Assembly: GCA_027013285.1 (NCBI GenBank)
Contig: JALUXR010000057.1
Location: forward strand, 1 to 35,776
Direction of reading: 5' to 3'
Length of the DNA stretch: 35,776 bases
Origin: Candidatus Altimarinota bacterium
Lineage (GTDB): Bacteria; Patescibacteriota; Gracilibacteria; Absconditabacterales; Absconditicoccaceae
Shown here: positions 29,955-35,776 of the stretch, piece after piece
Layout of the letters: the number at the start of each line of letters is the position of its first letter
Numbering within the stretch: position 1 is the first letter of the stretch
Program-made: the position numbers and the translations under genes
The notes under the pieces: model-generated
The model's database searches: none
Told to the model about the DNA's origin: nothing
The model's input: the letters and a program-made list of their open reading frames with translations, nothing else

Positions 29955-30767
29955 ATGAAACAAATAATAAATGTAAAATGAAGTGAAATTACTTTGTATT
30001 CTAAAAATAAAGATGATTTTATTTCTTTGACTGATATTGCGAAGTTTAAAAATGCTGAACATACAGGTTTAGTTATTTCTCACTGGTTAAGTACAAGATA
30101 CACAGTCGAGTTTATTTGATTGTGGGAACAATTAAATAATAAAGATTTTAATGTAACTGAATTCCGTAACATTAAAAATGAATCAGGCTCTAATGGATAT
30201 GTCTTATCTTGAAAACAATGGATAGAAAAAACAAATGCAATTTGAATAATATCAAAAGCAGGTCGTTATTGATGAACATATGCACACAAAGACATAGCTT
30301 TTGAATTTGCAAGTTGGATTTCAGCAGAATTTAAATTATATTTGATTACTGAATTCCAAAGATTAAAAGAAGAAGAAACAAAATGAAAATCTCTTGAATG
30401 GTCAGTAAAAAGGGAATTAACAAAAATAAATTATAAACTTCAAACAGATTCAATAAAAAATTATTTAATTCCAAGTTTAGAAGATTTTAAGAAAAAATAT
30501 ATTTATGCAGATGAAGCAGATTTATTAAATATTATAATTTTTTGAAAAACAGCAAAAGATTGGAGAGATGAAAATGAAAATAAAAAATGAAATATCAGAG
30601 ATTATGCAACAATAGAACAACTTTTACTTTTGGCTAATTTAGAAAACTTGAATTGAGAATTTATAAAACAATGATTAGAAAAAGAAAAAAGGTATGAATT
30701 ATTAAGTGAAATAGCTAAAAATCAAATAAAGATTTTGTTTGATAATAATTTTAAAAAATTAAAATAA
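29955..30767 (+). CDS. KilA-N domain protein
   Basis: A 270-aa protein. The first 120 residues form a KilA-N domain: DFISLTDIAKFKNAEH, VISHWLSTRYTVEFIGLWEQ, NGYVLSGKQWIEKTNAIGI and the closing GGTYAHKDIAFEFASWISAE, FKLYLITEFQRLKEEE. KilA-N is a DNA-binding module of phages and mobile elements. The C-terminal half is helical (ELTKINYKLQTDSIKNYL) and resembles the RhuM-like tail seen in bacterial KilA-N proteins. It is 2 bp upstream of the methyltransferase gene, so the two are one operon and the only cargo of the insertion. Confidence 0.9.
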
Positions 30768-30769
30768 AT

Positions 30770-31727
30770 ATGTTTACAAAATTACAATTAAATAAAATTA
30801 AGCATTGATTACAAAAGTGATATATTTCTATAAAATATAGTTATATTACAAAAAAATGATCAAGAGCTTGGAAAAAATTAGAAGATGATAAAAAAAACTT
30901 GTAATTGAGGTGTAAATTATGATTTAGATTTATTACTAAATTCTATTGATTTATATATATCTGAATTAGAAATTAAAGATGAAATAATTTTATTTGATTT
31001 TTGATCGTGAATTTGAAATACTGTAATTCCAACAATTAAAAATTTAATAAATAGCTGATTTAAAGTTAATTATCATGCTTTTGATATTTCTGAAAATATA
31101 ATATCTTTATTAAAAGAAAATTTTATAAAAAATAATATTAAAATTGATTTTAATTATACTATTATAGATTTTGAAGAAAAAGATTTATCAGAAATTATTT
31201 TTGAAGTTAGGAAAAAATATACAAATAAACCAATACTTTGATTATTTTTATGAAATACAATTTGAAATTTTTTATCAATTGAAAGAGTTTTATCTAATAT
31301 AATGGATGCATTAGATTTAAAAGATAAGTTAGTAATTTGAATAGAAAGAGTTGATTTACAAAATCAAAGATGGTTAAGTAATATGTTAAGTTGATATAAA
31401 CCAACAATTTCTCGTGAACATGATTTTGCTACATTAGAATATTTATGATTAAAAAAAGAATATTGAAATTTTGATGTAATATTTAATAATAGAAATTTAT
31501 CAGTTGAAACATATTTTATCTTTAATAAAGATTTTGAAATAGAATTAGATTGAAATAAATATAAATTTAATATTTGAGAAAAAATTAAATTATTTCATTC
31601 AAAAAAAGTAAATGAAGAAGAATTTTCAAAGATATTAACAGGGCTTGATTTAAGAATATGTAATTTAAGAACGAGTAAAGATAATTTATATTTACAAAGT
31701 TTAGTTGAAAATAAAAAGATTTATTAA
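30770..31727 (+). pseudogene. EgtD-like SAM methyltransferase, frameshifted in an A8 tract
   Basis: The first frame (30770-30904) gives 44 residues (SYITKKGSRAWKKLEDDKK) and stops. A +1 shift at the A8 tract 30890-30897 continues to 31727. Joined, it is about 318 aa. The second part carries ILFDFGSGIGNTVIPTIK (SAM loop), YHAFDIS and LGLFLGNTIGNF, the hallmark of the histidine-specific methyltransferase family (EgtD, PF10017), then LVIGIERVDLQNQ. Removing a single A restores the frame. It may be a decaying gene, a slippery phase-variable gene, or a sequencing error. No ergothioneine partner (EgtB) is present. Confidence 0.75.
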
Positions 31728-31730
31728 TTT

Positions 31731-31751
31731 TCCGACGATAGTCGGATTTTC
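31731..31751 (+). terminator. Terminator of the KilA-N/methyltransferase operon
   Basis: TCCGAC/GTCGGA stem (31731-31736 with 31741-31746), GATA loop, then TTTTC. It starts 3 bp after the stop codon. Confidence 0.85.
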
Positions 31752-31973
31752 TCCCCCCAAAACTCGCTATCGCTCGTAAAAAGTTTTTGTTTTTACTGAA
31801 ATTCAGCATAATAACTGAAATAATCAACAAAAAAAGTAGATGCAAGGGGATGTTGCACTTTATTTTTCTGTAGGTACGGAAGAAAAATAACCCTCGTATA
31901 ACTACCGCTATGAGGTTTGGCTCTTGCAGAGCCTCAACCCAAATTGCCTTTGGCAACTTCTCATAGCTAGACG
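31752..31973. other. Hairpin-dense, GC-richer right end of the insertion
   Basis: No coding frame with a start codon. Read on the minus strand from the right edge: CTATGAG/CTCATAG encloses TTGCC-AAA-GGCAA and a TTTGG/CCAAA arm capped by GGCTCT-GCA-AGAGCC, a three-way junction. Then come a CCTC/GAGG arm, a perfect 10-bp stem TTATTTTTCT/AGAAAAATAA, TGCAA/TTGCA, and TTCAG/CTGAA. The module from 31740 to 31850 resembles the left end (28605-28700) in inverted orientation. It could be a transposition end, or an RNA needed by the element. Confidence 0.6.
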
Positions 31974-32424
31974 ATATATAAAATAAAAATCCAAATCAAA
32001 ATCATATAATTAATGTTAATATAAGTAAGTATAAAATACTAGTTCCATAGTTACTAAATATTTTATATACTAAATATGTTAAATATTTATCATATTTTTT
32101 TAAATATAAATAAATACTTTTTCTTGTATCTTTTTCTAAAACTTTTATTTTTTTATATTGTCTTGGTAATCAGTTTTTTTCTAGCAAAACTAATATAGAT
32201 TGTAAATCATTTAATAATAATTCAAAAAATAAGATTTTAACTTTTTTTGAACTAAATTTATGTTTTTTAATTATATTTTTAATTAAGACATCTATACTTC
32301 TTATTATCGTATTTATATTTTCAATATCTATTTTTTGTGCTCCTAAATTAACTCTTAATAATTGAAATGCTAAATCTAATTTTATAAAAAGATCTTTCTC
32401 TTTAATAAATTTATATCTTATCAT
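31974..32424 (-). pseudogene. Ion-channel-like gene, 5' fragment (N-terminal domain and first helix)
   Basis: Starts MIRYKFIKEKDLFIKLDLAF with a 110-residue helical cytosolic domain (several Leu/Ile heptad-like stretches), then one membrane helix (GTSILYLLILTLIIGFGFLF) and ends at the insertion (YIS). The pore and last helix are at 28382-28596. The ATG (32422-32424) overlaps the stop of the LRR gene by 7 nt, so the channel was translated together with it. The frame runs on into the insertion without meaning. Whether the truncated protein is made is unknown. Confidence 0.8.
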
Positions 32425-32999
32425 ATTAAACAGTTCATTGATAAAACTCTAGTGTTTTTATTTTTTTCGATATTTTCTAAATAAGGAATTATTGATAATC
32501 AGAAATTATGATCATTTATATAGACAGTTTTTATATCATTGTGAGATAAAACATATTCTGTTATCATTTTTATTTCTTTTATTGAAAAATTATTTTCATA
32601 CAAATTTAAACTTTCTATAGAATTATTTTCTTGAATGTTATTTAATATATTTTTAATTCATTCATTAGTTATAGTGTTAAAAGATAAATTGAATGATTTT
32701 ATTGATTTTGAACTTGATATGTATTTTAGAAACTTGTTTATATTTTCTCAACTAATATTATTAAAAGATAAATTAATATTTTCTAATACTCAATTTAAAA
32801 ATAAACTATCTGACAATGCTTCTAATTCAATATCTGTTAATTTTATTCAATTTAAGGTAATTCTTTTTAGACTTGTAAATTTTACTAATATATCTGTAAT
32901 TTCTTTTATATCACTACTTTTGGGTCTAAAATTTATTATAAGTTCTCAATCTTTTATATTTATTTCTTTTCATCGTATTTCAGTTTCAGTGTTGAACAT
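32418..32999 (-). CDS. Leucine-rich-repeat protein, ribonuclease-inhibitor type
   Basis: A 193-aa protein built of about five LRRs of 28-29 residues: LKRITLNGIKLTDIELEAL, LENINLSFNNISGENINKF, IKSFNLSFNTITNEGIKNI, IESLNLYENNFSIKEIKM and IKTVYINDHNFG. The L-x-x-L-x-L-x-x-N-x-I-x-x-x-G-x-x-x-L pattern is the RI-like type used for protein binding. It has no signal peptide, so it is probably cytosolic. It was coupled to the channel gene (7-nt overlap), so an LRR-gated or LRR-regulated channel is a natural guess, but unproven. Confidence 0.85.
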
Positions 33000-33289
33000 A
33001 TTTTGATTGTTATTTTACATAATATTAAAAGAATTTATCTTTACTGGACTTTTTTATAAAAATAGTTACAAGAGGACATTTCTATTTTGGGTTAACAGCA
33101 GATGAAAAATTGTATACAAGTAAAGAAACTGGGAAAGATAAAATAACTATGTAAACTTTAACCTGTTGTTATAAGTATATTATTTAACAATGGGTTTTTT
33201 TGTTTGAAAATATTTTATCTTTTCTAATTGAAAAAAACTACTTTATGAGTAAATTATTAGTATTTAAAAATTAAAAGAAAATCTAAAAT
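33000..33289. other. Intergenic region with a possible gene remnant
   Basis: 33060-33152 is open on the plus strand (FYFGLTADEKLYTSKETGKD and KITM, then stop) without a start codon; the sequence looks protein-like but too short to assign, perhaps the tail of a lost gene. A terminator-like hairpin follows at 33160-33201. From there to the KorA start I see only AT-rich promoter-like DNA. Confidence 0.35.
33160..33201 (+). terminator. Possible terminator hairpin
   Basis: AACCTGTTGTT (33160-33170) pairs imperfectly with AACAATGGGTT (33186-33196), followed by a T run. It may belong to the remnant upstream. Confidence 0.45.
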
Positions 33290-34936
33290 ATGAAATATAC
33301 TGTTGCTTTTTCTGGTCCAGCTGGATCAGGTGTAAATACTGCTTGATTGATAGTTTGAGATTATTTTACAAAGTTATGATATGATGTAGTAGGGGATAAA
33401 GAATATCAAAGTATCATAAAATGATGAAACAATACTTTTATAAATTATATTTCAGATGATTGAAAATATTTATCATCAAATATAGATTTAATTTTTGCTT
33501 ATGATAAACTTGCAATTACAAGAAATGAAAAGGTTTATAATTTAAAAAATATTATAGAAATAGAAAAAACAGATATGCTAAATATGGTATCTGTAGCTAT
33601 GTTTTTTACTATGATTTGAAAAACTATTGAAGAAATAAATCAAATTGTAAAAGATTATTTTGGAAATAAAAAAATACCTCAAATTATACAAGAAAGAAAT
33701 GATAAAGCACTTTTGAAATGACATGAATTAGCAAAAGATTTTGAAAAAATAGATTTAGAAATTAAAAATATTTGAAAAAAAGAATTTATAGATGGAAACT
33801 ATACAGTAGCTGAATGAGCTGTGGATGCAGATTTAAGTTTTTACAGTGCATATCCAATGACCCCAGCTTCGACATTGATTAAATATATCACAAAACATAA
33901 AAATGTTGAATTTTTACAATGAGAAGATGAAATTGCAGTAGCTATGAGTATGCTTGGTGCAAAATTTGCAGGTAAAAGAGCTATGTGTGGAACTTCTGGT
34001 GGTGGATTTGCTCTTATGAGTGAAACAATTTCTATGGCAAATCAAATGGAAATATGATGAGTTTATATTATGTCTCAAAGGTGAGGGCCTTCTACTTGAA
34101 CTCCTACTTTTACAGAGCAATGAGATTTACTTTATGCTTTGAATGCTAGTTTTTGAGATACTAAACCTATAGTTGTTTATCCTTCAACCATTCAAAATGC
34201 TTATGATTTAACTCAAAAAGTTTTAAATTGGGCTGATTATTATCAACATCCTATTATTATTCTGCTTGATAAGCAATTTTCAGAAAGTTATTTTTCTACA
34301 GATTTAAAAAGAAATTTAGACTCAAAAGATAAAAAAATTGATAAAATTAAATTTAATTTAGAGAATAAAGAAGTTTTTGAAGGAATAGAAGATATGGAAC
34401 AAGATAAATTTTTAAGATATAAACTTACAGAAGATTGAATTTCTCCTTATACTTATCCTGGAGTTAAAAATTGAGATTTTATAGCTACTAGTTATGAACA
34501 TACTCAATCTTGATCTGTTACTGAAGATCCAGAAGAAAAAGTTCAAATGACAGAAAAAAGACACAAAAAATTAGAAATTTTCAAACAAAACGAGTTTAAC
34601 CAAAATTTTAAGTGATTTGAAGTAATAAACGAAAATGCTAAAATTTTTTTTATAACTATGTGAATAAATAGATTAGTTCTTGAAGAATATGTAAGACAAA
34701 ATTCAGAATACGGAATTATAATAATAGAAGTATTGCAACCATTAGATGATGAATTACAAAACTTTATCGAAGGCAGAGAAGTTGAGAAACTAATATTTGT
34801 AGAACTTAATTATTCATGACAATTAGAAACTTACTTAACTTGAAAGTTATGATTAAATTGTGAAAAATGGAAATGAAAAATAGATAGAATTAGAAAGTAT
34901 AATAATTATCCTTTATTTTTAGAAGATTTAAAATAA
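33290..34936 (+). CDS. korA: 2-oxoacid:ferredoxin oxidoreductase, gamma-alpha fusion subunit
   Basis: A 548-aa protein. Residues 1-170 are the gamma domain (FSGPAGSGVNTAGLIVGDYF, then GGNNTFINYIS) and the rest is the alpha domain with FYSAYPMTPASTLI, GEDEIAVAMSMLGAKFAGKR, MCGTSGGGFALMSE and QRGGPSTGTPTFTEQGDL. This is the fused form typical of KorA/OorA-like enzymes, which oxidatively decarboxylate a 2-oxoacid with CoA and ferredoxin. The TPP-binding beta subunit normally follows directly but here the next gene is a cation exchanger. The exact oxoacid (2-oxoglutarate, pyruvate or a branched-chain one) cannot be decided. Confidence 0.93.
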
Positions 34937-34940
34937 AAAT

Positions 34941-35776
34941 ATGCTAGAACAATATTTATGATTTATAGCTACAAATTGGTGGACAGTGATAATATCACTT
35001 TTAATAGTTATGGTTTTATTAAATTTTGCAAGTTGATTATTGGAAGAGGAGTTATCAACTTTATGAAAAAAACTTAAAATTCCAGGTTCTGTAAGATGAG
35101 CAACTTTTGATGCAGCAAGTTCTTCTTTACCCGAGTTTCTTACTGCATTAGTTTGACTTATGGTTTTATGAAATAAGTGATTGGAAGTTTGAATTTGAAC
35201 TATTTGAGGTTCAGCAGTTTTTAATATTTTAATTATACCTGCTTTTGTATTATTGTTTTATAAATGAAGAAAACATATAAAAATTAGTTTATGATGAATA
35301 AAAAGAGATAGTATTTTTTATATTTTGTCTATTTTAATTTTTATTTTATGAATATTCTCTGGAGCATTAACTATTATGTGATTCGCCTTAGTTTTACTTT
35401 ATATAGTTTATTTGATAACACTTTATAAACATAGTATAAAACATAGAAAAGCAAATGAAGAAGAAATTCAGAAAGATTATGATGAAGTTGCTGATAAAAA
35501 AGTTAATTACTTCTTGATCTTATTGGCTTTAATTTTGATTTATGTATGAGTCGAAGCCTCAATAGTTGGTGCAACATGGATTTGAGAAACTTTACATATT
35601 AGTATGTTGGTTATTTCATTAGCTTTACTTGCAGGTATTACATCTATTCCAGATACATTACTTTCAGTGAAATCTGCGAAAAAATGAGATGCTGATGCAT
35701 GAATGTGAAATGCAGTTTGATCGAATATATTTGATATTTGTATTTGATTATGACTTCCTATTTTGATTTGAACTTT
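34941..35776 (+). CDS. CaCA-family sodium/calcium exchanger, 3' end off the window
   Basis: The first 278 residues. Alpha-1 repeat: TFDAASSSLPEFLTALVGL followed by GTIGGSAVFNILI; alpha-2 repeat: SLALLAGITSIPDTLLSVKS followed by GNAVGSNIFDICIGLGLPIL. About nine membrane helices are visible with an acidic/basic central loop (HRKANEEEIQKDYDEVADKK). The pair of inverted alpha repeats with acidic residues is the ion-binding core of the family. It starts 4 bp after the KorA stop. The ion is probably Ca2+ against Na+ or H+. Confidence 0.92.

Larger units (their letters stand above)
28602..31973. mobile_element. 3372-bp insertion element splitting the ion-channel gene
   Basis: Bounded by a 5-bp direct repeat ATATA (28597-28601 and 31974-31978) and by CG at both outer ends. 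Deleting it plus one repeat restores the channel frame exactly: 451 + 215 nt = 222 codons including the stop. It contains two plus-strand genes (KilA-N protein, EgtD-like methyltransferase), a nested IS30 copy, and a hairpin-rich right end. Its ends carry related modules facing inward (28605-28700 and 31740-31850). No transposase or integrase other than the IS30 one is encoded. Without the IS and one IS repeat it would be about 2.2 kb. Confidence 0.82.

Noticed and set aside
30884..30904. Programmed -1 frameshift at A-AAA-AAC in the methyltransferase
   Set aside because: The -1 frame reaches a UAA within six codons; the catalytic domain needs a +1 shift or one A fewer.
31585..31956. A 123-aa minus-strand ORF in the right end of the insertion
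   Set aside because: It crosses the insertion edge region, the methyltransferase terminator and its 3' coding end antisense, has no family signal, and is explained as the meaningless continuation of the broken channel frame.
31752..31973. Integron attC site or tRNA-like structure
   Set aside because: No GTTRRRY/RYYYAAC core sites and no integrase; the 7-bp closing stem lacks the D, anticodon and T arms and the conserved bases of a tRNA.
1..35776. CRISPR arrays, tRNA or rRNA genes
   Set aside because: No regularly spaced repeats and no tRNA or rRNA signatures were seen on either strand; the UGA-reading tRNA-Gly must lie elsewhere.

Overview
The window reads as an AT-rich genome fragment from a Patescibacteria/CPR lineage that uses genetic code 25 (UGA = glycine), i.e. 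Absconditabacteria (SR1) or Gracilibacteria (BD1-5). The basis is direct: almost every recognisable protein (MutL, EF-G, TsaD, Pth, Dus, MurL, nicotianamine synthase, KorA and others) is broken by in-frame UGA under the standard code and becomes one continuous family-length protein when UGA is read as Gly. UGA falls on conserved glycines (Walker A of the DUF4143 ATPase, GxSxGG of the hydrolase, GHKD-type loops of DHH proteins). UAA and UAG are the only stops. All coordinates below use that code.

Layout. 1-7.26 kb (minus strand): a partial hypothetical, a PrgI-like protein, a DUF212 PAP2-like protein, MutL, a DUF4143 ATPase wedged between fusA and a decayed duplicate of the fusA 3' end, then fusA and gatC. 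7.34-7.6 kb holds an unassigned structured RNA with its own promoter and terminator. 7.7-13.3 kb (minus): a three-gene operon of a 1036-aa VirD4/TraD-like ATPase, a 574-aa unknown and a GNAT-like acetyltransferase. 13.4-16.7 kb (minus): MurL-type epimerase, a DHH phosphoesterase with a duplicated start region, and a double thioredoxin.

16.8-24.3 kb (plus): a membrane protein, Dus and an alpha/beta hydrolase, followed by a coherent metal/cofactor cluster: DUF134 regulator, glycine-rich DUF5320 protein, a permease encoded in two halves, a NifX-like protein, a DUF6858 protein, a nicotianamine-synthase-family metallophore enzyme, a TDT-family transporter and an FmdE-like protein. Two near-identical 20-bp palindromes overlap the predicted promoters of the two operons, so they probably form one regulon. 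24.3-28.3 kb (minus): a small membrane protein, TsaD, a structured leader or ncRNA, a TtcA-like PP-loop enzyme, Pth and Mn-dependent pyrophosphatase.

28.4-32.4 kb is the most unusual part. A minus-strand ion-channel-like gene is split by a 3372-bp insertion flanked by a 5-bp direct repeat. Removing the insertion and one repeat restores the reading frame exactly (221 aa). The insertion carries a KilA-N protein and an EgtD-like methyltransferase (frameshifted in an A8 tract), a hairpin-dense right end, and a nested UGA-recoded IS30 element that itself landed in a hairpin. The channel gene was translationally coupled to an LRR gene (32.4-33.0 kb). 33.3 kb to the end (plus): a 2-oxoacid:ferredoxin oxidoreductase gamma-alpha fusion and the start of a CaCA-type cation exchanger. 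No tRNA, rRNA or CRISPR array was recognised.
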